Assembly (NCBI GenBank): GCA_021202495.1
Contig: JAJQCX010000118.1
Span: forward strand, 1 to 8,587
Direction: 5' to 3'
DNA from: Clostridia bacterium
GTDB taxonomy: Bacteria; Bacillota; Clostridia; UMGS1883
Length of the DNA stretch: 8,587 nt
This document shows positions 1 through 6,180 of this stretch, in pieces (the stretch's first letter is position 1; each line of letters begins with the position of its first letter). Under the pieces are notes generated by a model that worked only from the letters and a program-made list of their open reading frames with translations, ran no database searches and was not told where the DNA came from. The translations under genes and the position numbers were made by a program.

Positions 1-71
1 TTTCCTTCGAAATTTTCTTCGCTCAGCCTATTGACTTTTCACCATTGGACTTTCGTATAGATTAGCTGATA
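1..71. other. Window edge downstream of nusA, no gene called
   Basis: On the minus strand the usual next gene after nusA would be ylxR (rnpM), but no start of such a gene is present. The only ATG (rc of 43-45) opens a five-codon frame. A purine-rich GAAGGAAA (rc of 1-8) at the very edge could be the ribosome binding site of a gene lying outside. Near-repeats are present (TGACTTTTC and GGACTTTC at 32-40 and 47-54; CTTCG twice at 5-21). No terminator is seen. Confidence 0.4.
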
Positions 72-1124
72 TTATTCCGTCGGCGCTTCGCCGCTGCCGT
101 CGCCCTTGATGTCTATCTTCCAGCCTGTGAGACGCGCCGCAAGACGGGCGTTTTGCCCTTCCTTGCCAATGGCGAGGGAGAGTTGAAAATCGGGAACGGT
201 GACAAACGCGCTCTTTGCCTCTTCATCGATTGAAACCGTGGAAACCGTTGCGGGGCTCAACGCCGCGCTGATGTATTTTGCAGGGTCGTCGTCGTAGGGA
301 ACAATGTCAATCTTTTCGCCGCCCAAGGACTCGACAACGGCGTTTACGCGTGCGCCCTTGGGTCCCACGCAGCTTCCGACGGGGTCGATGTTTTTATCAT
401 CGCACCAAACGGAAATTTTCGTGCGGCTGCCGGCTTCGCGGGCAATGCTCTTGATGACAACCGTGCCGTCCGCAATTTCGGGCACTTCGAGCGAGAAGAA
501 CCTTTTAACCATGCCGGGATGTGTGCGGGAGAGAAGAAGCTGTATCGCCTTGGCGCTCTGCTTAACTTCAAGAACATAAACCTTGATGTTTTCGCCGAGA
601 ACAAAGCTTTCGCCGGGGATTTGCTCGGCGGGGGCGAGGAAGCCCTCGATTTCGCCGACTTCGAGATAGACGCCGCGGCGCTCTATTCTGACAACCTTGC
701 CTGTGACAACGTCGTTTTCCTTGCCGGAATACTGCATATATACGTTGCTGCGCTCAGCCTCGCGGATTTTTTGAACAATCATCTGCTTTGCGGTCTGCGC
801 GGCGATGCGTCCGAATGCGGCGGGATCGGCATTGAATTCAACCTTGTCGCCAATCTGATAACGAGGCGAAATTCGCTGTGCTTCTTCGAGCGAAAGCTCG
901 ATGCAGTCATCAAGAACGTCTTCAACAACCGTTTTAACGCTGTAGATGCGCATTGCGCCGCTCTTGCGGTCAACGGTGGCATAGCAGTCGTAATTTGCGC
1001 CGTAATTCTTTTTGTATGCTGTAACTAAAGCGACCTCAAGCGCCTCGCACATTACATCCTTGGGTATTTTTCTCTCCTTTTCGAGAGCGTCGAGCGCCTC
1101 GATAAGTTCACTGTTTGCACTCAT
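72..1124 (-). CDS. nusA: Transcription termination/antitermination factor NusA
   Basis: NusA binds RNA polymerase and nascent RNA in the cytoplasm and modulates pausing, intrinsic termination and antitermination. The 350-residue product has the family architecture in order: an N-terminal polymerase-binding domain (about 1-125), an S1 domain (about 136-200, beginning NDVVTGKVVRIERRGVYLEV), a KH1 domain with GSCVGPKGARV at 250-260, and a KH2 domain with LAIGKEGQNARLAARLTGW at 317-335. It stops just after KH2, as in most Firmicutes, without the C-terminal acidic repeats of E. coli NusA. The start was placed at the ATG that gives MSANSELIEALDALEKE, the standard NusA N-terminus. A longer in-frame start reaches 1295, but that part overlaps the end of rimP and is not NusA-like. 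A purine-rich AGGAAGG site lies about 14 nt upstream, rather far away. The gap to rimP is 37 nt, so the two are almost certainly co-transcribed. Confidence 0.97.
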   Translation of the reverse strand: MSANSELIEALDALEKERKIPKDVMCEALEVALVTAYKKNYGANYDCYATVDRKSGAMRIYSVKTVVEDVLDDCIELSLEEAQRISPRYQIGDKVEFNADPAAFGRIAAQTAKQMIVQKIREAERSNVYMQYSGKENDVVTGKVVRIERRGVYLEVGEIEGFLAPAEQIPGESFVLGENIKVYVLEVKQSAKAIQLLLSRTHPGMVKRFFSLEVPEIADGTVVIKSIAREAGSRTKISVWCDDKNIDPVGSCVGPKGARVNAVVESLGGEKIDIVPYDDDPAKYISAALSPATVSTVSIDEEAKSAFVTVPDFQLSLAIGKEGQNARLAARLTGWKIDIKGDGSGEAPTE

Positions 1125-1161
1125 TTTTTTGTAATCAATCCTTCCTATATTATCAATCAAA

Positions 1162-1617
1162 TTAAAACTTAAACGCCATGCGGACAGAGGAGGTTTTGCC
1201 CTTTTCAATTCTGACAACTCTTTCTCCCATTTTGAGAGAAATGAGCGAGTGGTCGTAGCCCACGAGCGTGCCCGAAAGAAGCTTGGAACCCTCAAACGGG
1301 GCGAAAAGCTTTATTTCAACGTCGCTTCCGACAGCTTTTTCAAAATGCCAGTCGCGGGTGAGCTTTCTGTCAATTCCGGGAGAGGAAACCTCGAAAATAT
1401 ATGCTTCGGGAACAAAATCCTTTTCGTCAAGAATTTCGTTTAAGCGGCGGCTGACGTTTTCGCAGTCGTCGATAGTTACGCCGCCGTCCTTATCGATGAA
1501 AAGACGCAGATAATATTCGCCGCCCTCTTTTTTATACTCGCTGTCATAGATATAAACACCCGCCTCCTCGCACACGGGCGCAGCGAGCTCTTCCAAAACG
1601 GCTTCGGTTTTAGACAT
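1162..1617 (-). CDS. rimP: Ribosome maturation factor RimP
   Basis: RimP assists assembly of the 30S ribosomal subunit. The 151-residue length is normal for the family. Visible signatures are the N-terminal alpha/beta domain with YYLRLFIDKDGGVTIDDCE (about 35-53), the conserved VSRRLNEILDE helix that follows, and EVSSPGIDRKLTRDWHFEKAVG (about 76-97), the most diagnostic block of the family. The remainder forms the C-terminal SH3-like barrel (GTLVGYDHSLISLKMGERVVRIE). The ATG is preceded 8 nt upstream by a GGAGG ribosome binding site (rc of 1626-1630), so the start is secure. It is the first gene of a rimP-nusA operon, the usual Firmicutes order (rimP-nusA-ylxR-infB). A good promoter and a leader hairpin lie directly upstream. 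Confidence 0.97.
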   Translation of the reverse strand: MSKTEAVLEELAAPVCEEAGVYIYDSEYKKEGGEYYLRLFIDKDGGVTIDDCENVSRRLNEILDEKDFVPEAYIFEVSSPGIDRKLTRDWHFEKAVGSDVEIKLFAPFEGSKLLSGTLVGYDHSLISLKMGERVVRIEKGKTSSVRMAFKF

Positions 1618-1638
1618 TTAAAGCACCTCCAACAATGC

Positions 1639-1665
1639 GAAAGAGTGGACAGCGCCCACTCTTTC
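1639..1665 (-). promoter_or_regulatory. Hairpin in the rimP-nusA mRNA leader
   Basis: A perfect 10-bp inverted repeat (GAAAGAGTGG / CCACTCTTTC, 7-nt loop) fills most of the leader between the predicted transcription start near 1673 and the rimP ribosome binding site. On the minus strand it is followed by GCATTGTTGGAGG, not a U tract, so it is not an intrinsic terminator as it stands. Possible roles are 5'-end stabilisation, a protein or NusA-responsive leader element, or an RNase processing site. I recall similar AGAGTGGG/CCCACTCT hairpins before rimP in other Firmicutes but cannot check this here. Confidence 0.75.
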
Positions 1666-1679
1666 CCGAATACAAGGCT

Positions 1680-1708
1680 ATTATAGCACCAATATAAGTA
1701 AAATGCAA
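1680..1708 (-). promoter_or_regulatory. Sigma-A-type promoter for rimP-nusA
   Basis: On the minus strand the -35 box is TTGCAT (rc of 1703-1708), followed by a 17-nt spacer and the -10 box TATAAT (rc of 1680-1685). The -10 is preceded by TGC, which makes it an extended -10. An A7 tract lies just upstream of the -35. The expected start point is near 1672-1674, giving a leader of about 56 nt. Confidence 0.85.
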
Positions 1709-1740
1709 GAGTTTTTTTGATAATAGTGAAAAAATTTCGT

Positions 1741-1764
1741 AAAAATGCACCGCAAAAGCGGTGC
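1741..1764 (-). terminator. Intrinsic terminator of the PAP2-family gene
   Basis: A 7-bp GC-rich stem with a 4-nt loop (GCACCGC-TTTT-GCGGTGC on the minus strand) is followed by ATTTTT and, after a short break, a second T run. It lies about 20 nt past the stop codon of the PAP2-family gene and upstream of the rimP promoter, so it separates the two transcription units. Confidence 0.85.
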
Positions 1765-1784
1765 GTCGGTGGGGGAATTATATT

Positions 1785-2453
1785 TTACTTGTATTTTAAG
1801 CTGTGGCGCTTGGAATTTTGCCGCACAAAAACGGGTTCTTCCTCCTTGCGGTAGGCAAATTGCCTCAGTGCGAAGAAGAGAAGTGCGGCGCAGACAACGT
1901 CGACGACGCTGTGCTGGTCAATCGCAAGCGTGGAAACGCATATCGCGCCTGCCAAAACGAGAGATAAAACGCGCAGTACGCGCATCTTTTCCGAGGCGGG
2001 CGATTTGATAAAGGCGTATGTAACCGCAAGGGTATTTACAACGTGGATTGAGGGACACACGTTTGTCGCGGTGTCGCAGCGGCGAATAAGCATGATAAGA
2101 CGGCAGAAAATGTTGTCGTCCGAAATGGGTGAACGTAAGTTCAATCCGTTGGGAAGAACTATGTACATCAAAACGCAGAAGGTCATGCCGCCGAACATGA
2201 TAACCGCAAGCTTTGCGCAGCTTTCCTTGTCACAATGCGCGAGAAAAAGATAGACCGCGGGAACATATAAAAACCACAAAAGATAGGGAATGATAAAATA
2301 TTCGTTAAAGGGGATTATGTCGTCCAAAGCACAGTGAATTATGTAGCGCGGCTTGACAACCTTTTCTAAAAGGATAAACGACGTGAAGTAAAAAACCATG
2401 TAAAGTGCGGCAAAGCCGATAGGATGCTTTTTAAAATATTCTTTTAAGCTCAT
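1785..2453 (-). CDS. PAP2-family integral membrane phosphatase or lipid phosphotransferase
   Basis: This 222-residue membrane protein belongs to the type-2 phosphatidic acid phosphatase superfamily. Five to six hydrophobic segments can be seen (about 11-29, 51-72, 82-100, 138-150, 160-178, 184-199), with a basic cytoplasmic-looking tail. The catalytic motifs are of the PSxH kind rather than SGH. Motif 2 is DTATNVCPSIHV (127-138) with H137. Motif 3 is STLAIDQHSVVDV (174-186) with H181 and D185, the expected His-Asp pair. A motif-1-like arginine is at R107 (NLRSP). PSxH with HxxxD is the pattern of the subgroup that includes inositol-phosphorylceramide and sphingomyelin synthase-like enzymes, so a phosphoester transferase on lipids is possible as well as a simple phosphatase. 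The substrate cannot be read from the sequence. An AAAGG ribosome binding site lies 10 nt before the ATG. The gene has its own promoter and terminator and is therefore probably monocistronic. Confidence 0.85.
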   Translation of the reverse strand: MSLKEYFKKHPIGFAALYMVFYFTSFILLEKVVKPRYIIHCALDDIIPFNEYFIIPYLLWFLYVPAVYLFLAHCDKESCAKLAVIMFGGMTFCVLMYIVLPNGLNLRSPISDDNIFCRLIMLIRRCDTATNVCPSIHVVNTLAVTYAFIKSPASEKMRVLRVLSLVLAGAICVSTLAIDQHSVVDVVCAALLFFALRQFAYRKEEEPVFVRQNSKRHSLKYK

Positions 2454-2468
2454 TGAATTACGACCTTT

Positions 2469-2512
2469 GAATATAATTTATTAAAATATTAAATGTTTAT
2501 TAAATTATATTC
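2469..2512. repeat. Perfect 12-bp inverted repeat over the PAP2 gene -10 box
   Basis: GAATATAATTTA (2469-2480) and TAAATTATATTC (2501-2512) are exact reverse complements separated by 20 nt. The distal arm contains the -10 box, and the proximal arm lies in the untranslated leader between the start point and the ribosome binding site. Since one arm is upstream of the start point, the dyad exists in DNA but not in the primary transcript. That fits an operator better than an RNA hairpin. The sequence is very AT-rich, which raises the chance of coincidence. Confidence 0.5.
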
Positions 2513-2532
2513 CCATGCGCGTAAAATGTCAA
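2504..2532 (-). promoter_or_regulatory. Consensus sigma-A promoter of the PAP2-family gene
   Basis: On the minus strand a perfect TTGACA (rc of 2527-2532) is separated by exactly 17 nt from a perfect TATAAT (rc of 2504-2509). The expected start is near 2497, about 44 nt before the ATG. The -35 lies just downstream of the tmcAL stop codon, and no terminator for tmcAL is visible, so read-through from tmcAL is also possible. Confidence 0.88.
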
Positions 2533-2553
2533 TAACGAAACATTGTAATATTT

Positions 2554-3708
2554 TTAAAAAGATTTAGCGGAAAAATTTTTAATGACGACAGGCGAGTGGC
2601 GGAAATCCGCTCCGGAGGGAATTTTGCGAACGATGTTATATATATCGGTAGATTTTGCTTCGAGGTTGAAAATTGCGTTATCTTTAAGCTCCGAGCCTTT
2701 TAAAACGACGGGAAGAGAGGCAGTGAATTTCATTTCCGAAAGAACGGCGCTGCCGCGTTCGTTTTGCGCCAATATGCGGATATATTCGGGCTGCGAGGCA
2801 AAGTCAAAGGGGTTATTTAAGATTAAATTCCAAAGCACTCTGCGGATGCGTCCTTCGGTAAAGTTTTTCGACTTGACAGAGCGGATGATGCTCTCGCAGT
2901 CGGTTTCACCGCGGGCTGACATGAAGCGCGAGGCGAGAGCGGGCGAGCAATCACCTATGTGCTCAAAATCCTCACGCGAAGCGCGGCGCAGAGCATAGAC
3001 GATAATGTCGTTAAAGTGCTTTTCAAAAACGGGCGCGGGATAGGGGAAGGGAGGCATGAAATTCTGCGTGAAGCTGCCCTTTTCGATAAGAGTGCGGATG
3101 TGTGAAGCGGAGGCGATGGAATTTGACGCAATATTTGAATCGTGCTCCGCGCCGTAGCGTTTGGAGGTTAAGGGGGTGATGCTCGAATTTGTTTTTGAAA
3201 GGGCGCGGAGATATTCTATCGCAAGAATGTTGTTTGGCTTGGATAAAATCTCACCGTCCGCGCCGCGCTCTTCCATGCAGAGTGCTTTTGCCTTGGGATA
3301 GGGAAGACCTTTGGCAAGCTTTTCTTTGAGCGACGCTTTAAATTTTTCATCCTCGCAGTCGGAGAGCTCCGCAATTTTCCGGAGAGGCTCAATCTCTCCG
3401 CATTCCGAGCCGAAAAAGAGCGAATCGACAACGCCGCAGGCATTTAAAAGCCTGACCGCACCCAAGGCAAAAAATTCAGCCGGAGCGAGAGAATAGATAA
3501 TGGGAAGTTCAATGACAAGATCGCACCCGTTCATAACGGCGGCTCGGCTTCGCGAAAATTTGTCGTAGACCGCCGGAGCGCCGCGCTGAACGAAATTTCC
3601 GCTCATAACGGCGATAACGGCGTCAAAGCTGCCGCGCTGAGAATTGATCAGGTAGTTGTGCCCGTTGTGGAAGGGATTGAATTCGGCAACAGTGGCGCAA
3701 ATTTTCAT
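2554..3708 (-). CDS. tmcAL: tRNA(Met) cytidine acetate ligase TmcAL (YlbM family)
   Basis: TmcAL activates acetate with ATP to an acetyl-adenylate and transfers the acetyl group to N4 of the wobble cytidine (C34) of elongator tRNA-Met, which secures AUG decoding. The 384-residue product has the nucleotidyltransferase fold signatures: ATVAEFNPFHNGHNYL at 5-20 with the HxGH motif at 14-17, MSGNFVQRGAPAVYDKFSRS at 35-54, the DLVIELP strand at 63-69, KPNNILAIEYLRAL at 157-170, and SIASASHIR at 197-205, matching the family's second nucleotide-binding motif. The ATG giving MKICATVAEFNPFHNGH matches the family N-terminus. An in-frame GTG three codons upstream is possible but lacks better support, and no strong ribosome binding site is seen for either. 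It is slightly shorter than B. subtilis YlbM (about 415). It is divergent from pta. Confidence 0.94.
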   Translation of the reverse strand: MKICATVAEFNPFHNGHNYLINSQRGSFDAVIAVMSGNFVQRGAPAVYDKFSRSRAAVMNGCDLVIELPIIYSLAPAEFFALGAVRLLNACGVVDSLFFGSECGEIEPLRKIAELSDCEDEKFKASLKEKLAKGLPYPKAKALCMEERGADGEILSKPNNILAIEYLRALSKTNSSITPLTSKRYGAEHDSNIASNSIASASHIRTLIEKGSFTQNFMPPFPYPAPVFEKHFNDIIVYALRRASREDFEHIGDCSPALASRFMSARGETDCESIIRSVKSKNFTEGRIRRVLWNLILNNPFDFASQPEYIRILAQNERGSAVLSEMKFTASLPVVLKGSELKDNAIFNLEAKSTDIYNIVRKIPSGADFRHSPVVIKNFSAKSF

Positions 3709-3739
3709 AAAAATCACACAGCTTTCTGTAAAAAATCAG

Positions 3740-3768
3740 TTGAAAGTCGAAAAAAGTAGTAGTATAAT
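3740..3768 (+). promoter_or_regulatory. Sigma-A-type promoter for pta-ackA
   Basis: TTGAAA (3740-3745), a 17-nt spacer and a perfect TATAAT (3763-3768) lie just upstream of pta. An A6 tract precedes the -35. Transcription should begin near 3775, giving a leader of about 25 nt. No equally good promoter could be found in this intergenic region for the divergent tmcAL. Confidence 0.85.
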
Positions 3769-3799
3769 ATATGCATCAAAGATAACTGGAGGAATAAAA

Positions 3800-4807
3800 A
3801 TGAGTAAATTTTTGGACAAAATGATTGCTAAAGCAAAATCGGACAAAAAGACGATTGTGCTTGCGGAGGGCTTTGACAAGAGAGTTGTCAAGGCGGGTGC
3901 GGAGGCTGCCGCAAACGGAATTGCCGACATAATTATTTTAGGACAAAAAGATGAAATTTGCAAGATAGCAGCCGAAGAAAATGCGGATATTTCAAACGTT
4001 AAAATTGTAAATCCGCTTGAGGACGCAAATTTCGACGATTTTGCAAACACCTTCTACGAACTCAGAAAGGCAAAGGGCATGACACCCGAAAAGGCGGCTG
4101 AAACGATGAAGAACCCGCTTTACTACGGCGTTATGATGGTTTATAAGGACATGGCGGACGGCATGGTGGCAGGCGCGTGCAACGCTACGGCGAACGTTAT
4201 CCGTCCCGCGCTTCAGATTTTGAAAACGGCTCCCGGAACGAAGCTTGTCAGCGCGTTCTTCGTAATGTGCCTTCCGACAAACGAATACGGCGAGGACGGC
4301 ACGCTCATTTTCGCGGACAGCGGACTTAACGAGAACCCCGACGCGGAGGCTGTTTCGGAAATCGCAATTTCGTCCGCTAAGACGTTTAAGGCAATGGTGG
4401 GCGGCGAGCCGAAGGTTGCAATGCTCAGCTATTCCACATACGGCAGCGCAAAAAGCGAGCTTGTTGACAAAATGCAGCTTGCGACAAAGCTTGCGAAGGA
4501 AAAGGCTCCCGATTTAATTCTTGACGGCGAGCTGCAGGTTGACGCGGCTATCGTTCCCTCTGTTGCGGCGCTTAAGGCTCCGGGCAGCTCTCTTAAGGGC
4601 GAGGCAAACGTTTTCGTATTCCCCGACCTCAACGCAGGCAACATCGGCTACAAGCTTGTGCAGAGATTTGCTCATGCGGAAGCATACGGTCCCGTTCTTC
4701 AGGGCATAAGAAAGCCTGTCAACGACCTTTCGCGCGGCTGCGTTTGGGAGGACATTGTGGGCGTTATCGCAATCACAAGCGTACAGGCGCAGGCTGTTGC
4801 GAAATGA
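3800..4807 (+). CDS. pta: Phosphate acetyltransferase Pta
   Basis: Pta converts acetyl-CoA and phosphate to acetyl phosphate and CoA in the cytoplasm, the first step of acetate formation. The 335-residue product is the short form, consisting only of the PTA_PTB catalytic domain without the N-terminal DRTGG regulatory region of enterobacterial Pta. Recognisable blocks are TIVLAEGFDKRVVKAG (18-33), GMVAGACNATANVIRPALQI (121-140), FADSGLNENPDAEAV (171-185), MLSYSTYGSAKSE (208-220), PDLILDGELQVDAA (237-250), FPDLNAGNIGYKLVQR (274-289) and PVNDLSRGCVWEDIVG (306-321). The last carries the Ser-Arg pair (311-312) and Asp318 that match the active-site Ser309, Arg310 and Asp316 of the Methanosarcina enzyme. 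The start is set by GGAGG seven nt before the ATG and by MSKFLDKMIAKAK; an upstream extension to 3656 runs back through the promoter and into tmcAL. ackA follows after 19 nt. Confidence 0.97.
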   Translation: MSKFLDKMIAKAKSDKKTIVLAEGFDKRVVKAGAEAAANGIADIIILGQKDEICKIAAEENADISNVKIVNPLEDANFDDFANTFYELRKAKGMTPEKAAETMKNPLYYGVMMVYKDMADGMVAGACNATANVIRPALQILKTAPGTKLVSAFFVMCLPTNEYGEDGTLIFADSGLNENPDAEAVSEIAISSAKTFKAMVGGEPKVAMLSYSTYGSAKSELVDKMQLATKLAKEKAPDLILDGELQVDAAIVPSVAALKAPGSSLKGEANVFVFPDLNAGNIGYKLVQRFAHAEAYGPVLQGIRKPVNDLSRGCVWEDIVGVIAITSVQAQAVAK

Positions 4808-4826
4808 TGAAAGGATTTGATCTAAA

Positions 4827-6020
4827 ATGAAGATATTGGTTATAAACGCCGGCAGCTCTTCGCTGAAATATCAGCTTATCGACATGGATAAGAGCGTTGT
4901 CATGGCGAAAGGTCTTTGCGACAGAATAGGAATTGACGGCTCAAAGCTTGAATATAAGCCGCAGGGCGGAGAGAAGATTGTAACTCCGGCTGTAATGCGC
5001 GATCATTCGGATGCGATTAAGATGGTGCTTGACGCGCTTGTAAATCCCGAAACGGGCGTTATTTCGTCGATGAGCGAGATCGGCGCCGTAGGACACAGAG
5101 TTGTCCACGGCGGAGAGAATTTTTCAAAGAGCGTTGTTATTACGCCCGAGGTAAAGAAGGTTATCGAGGAGTGCTCCGAGCTTGCGCCGCTGCACAATCC
5201 CGCGAACATCATCGGCATTGAGGCGTGTGAAAAGGCAATGCCGGGCGTGCCCAACGTGGCGGTGTTCGATACGGCGTTCCATCAGACGATGCTGGCGAAG
5301 GCATATATGTATGCGCTGCCGTATGAATATTATGAGCAGTATAAAATAAGAAGATACGGATTCCACGGAACGAGCCACAAGTTTGTTTCGCAGAAGGCGG
5401 CGGAGCTTGCGGGAAAAGACATTTCCGAGCTTAAAATAATCACTTGCCACCTCGGAAACGGCTCGAGCGTTGCGGCGATAAAGAACGGAAAAGTTGTCGA
5501 TACGTCCATGGGCTTTACGCCTCTTGCGGGTCTTCCGATGGGCACGCGCTGCGGCGACATCGACCCGGCGATTGTGACATATCTTGCCGAAAAGACCGGC
5601 AAAACACCCAAGGAGCTTGACGCTGTTATGAACGAAAAGTCCGGCATGCTCGGCGTGAGCGGAAAGTCGAGCGATTACCGCGACCTTGAAGCGGGCAGCA
5701 AGTCGGGCGACGAAAGATGCGCGCTGGCGTTTGACATGTTCAACTATTCCTTGACAAAGATTGTCGGAGGATATATCGCGGCAATGAACGGCGTTGACGT
5801 TATAGCGTTCACGGGCGGTCTCGGCGAAAACAACGGCTGGATGAGAAAGCAGGTTATGGACAGCTTCGGCTACATAGGCGTCGAGATTGACGACGAGAAG
5901 AACAACACTTCGAGCGATTACCGCATTATTTCAACGCCGGAATCGAAGGTTAAGGTAATGATTCTTCCGACGGATGAGGAAATGATGATTGCCATTGACA
6001 CAAAGGCGCTGACGGAATAA
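4827..6020 (+). CDS. ackA: Acetate kinase AckA
   Basis: AckA transfers the phosphate of acetyl phosphate to ADP, releasing acetate and giving the ATP of mixed-acid fermentation; the reaction is reversible. The 397-residue product is of normal length and complete. The N-terminal MKILVINAGSSSLKYQL holds the phosphate-binding N7. Further signatures are GHRVVHGG (R91), LAPLHNPANI (H123), FDTAFHQTM (D148), RRYGFHGTSHK (H180), HLGNGSS (208-214), MGTRCGDIDP (R241), FTGGLGENN (328-336) and ILPTDEEMMIA (E384). These coincide residue for residue with the catalytic numbering of the Methanosarcina thermophila enzyme, so it should be active. A GAAAGGA ribosome binding site lies 11 nt upstream. The gene forms an operon with pta. 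No terminator follows its stop codon; the tRNA promoter begins about 20 nt later. Confidence 0.98.
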   Translation: MKILVINAGSSSLKYQLIDMDKSVVMAKGLCDRIGIDGSKLEYKPQGGEKIVTPAVMRDHSDAIKMVLDALVNPETGVISSMSEIGAVGHRVVHGGENFSKSVVITPEVKKVIEECSELAPLHNPANIIGIEACEKAMPGVPNVAVFDTAFHQTMLAKAYMYALPYEYYEQYKIRRYGFHGTSHKFVSQKAAELAGKDISELKIITCHLGNGSSVAAIKNGKVVDTSMGFTPLAGLPMGTRCGDIDPAIVTYLAEKTGKTPKELDAVMNEKSGMLGVSGKSSDYRDLEAGSKSGDERCALAFDMFNYSLTKIVGGYIAAMNGVDVIAFTGGLGENNGWMRKQVMDSFGYIGVEIDDEKNNTSSDYRIISTPESKVKVMILPTDEEMMIAIDTKALTE

Positions 6021-6068
6021 AAAAAGTTTTAAAAAGGTATTGACAAGTGTAATTTGAGATGCTATAAT
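6015..6068 (+). promoter_or_regulatory. Strong stable-RNA promoter for tRNA-Val/tRNA-Asp
   Basis: A perfect TTGACA (6040-6045), a 17-nt spacer and an extended -10 TGC-TATAAT (6060-6068) make a fully consensus promoter. A-tracts at 6018-6036, partly inside the last codons of ackA, resemble an UP element. This is the pattern expected for rRNA and tRNA operons. The start point should be near 6072-6076. Confidence 0.9.
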
Positions 6069-6071
6069 AAC

Positions 6072-6094
6072 GGTGTTGTCAATGAGGCAACACC
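6072..6094 (+). repeat. Inverted repeat between the tRNA promoter and tRNA-Val
   Basis: GGTGTTG (6072-6078) and CAACACC (6088-6094) form a 7-bp stem with a short loop, extendable by one T-G wobble. The repeat begins right at the expected start point and ends 4 nt before the mature tRNA-Val 5' end. It could fold in the 5' leader that RNase P removes. There is no U tract, so it is not a terminator for ackA. Confidence 0.55.
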
Positions 6095-6098
6095 AAAT

Positions 6099-6174
6099 GG
6101 GAGTTTAGCTCAGCTGGGAGAGCATCTGCCTTACAAGCAGAGGGTCATAGGTTCGAGCCCTATAACTCCCACCA
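6099..6174 (+). tRNA. tRNA-Val (anticodon UAC)
   Basis: A 76-nt cloverleaf with encoded CCA. The acceptor stem GGGAGTT pairs with AACTCCC. The D stem is GCTC/GAGC around the loop AGCTGGGA. The anticodon stem TCTGC/GCAGA encloses CTTACAA, giving anticodon TAC (UAC), which reads valine GUA and related codons. The variable loop is GGGTC, and the T arm ATAGG-TTCGAGC-CCTAT is canonical. It is the first tRNA of a two-gene cluster with its own promoter. Confidence 0.97.
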
Positions 6175-6180
6175 TTTTTT

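Noticed and set aside
31..61. TTGACT ... TATAGA on the plus strand, resembling a promoter
   Set aside because: The spacer is 19 nt, and it would drive transcription antisense into nusA with no gene to serve.
519..1028. 169-codon plus-strand open frame antisense to nusA
   Set aside because: It lies wholly inside the conserved nusA coding sequence, has no ribosome binding site, and its translation resembles no family I know; it is a by-product of nusA codon use.
1125..1295. N-terminal extension of nusA by 57 codons
   Set aside because: It overlaps the 3' end of rimP in another frame, has no NusA similarity, and the ATG at 1124 gives the standard NusA N-terminus.
3709..3717. GTG start three codons before the tmcAL ATG
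   Set aside because: No better ribosome binding site, and MKICATVAEFNPFHNGH from the ATG matches the family N-terminus; it cannot be wholly excluded.
3656..3799. Upstream extension of pta by 48 codons
   Set aside because: It crosses the pta promoter and the start of tmcAL; the GGAGG site and family N-terminus point to the ATG at 3800.
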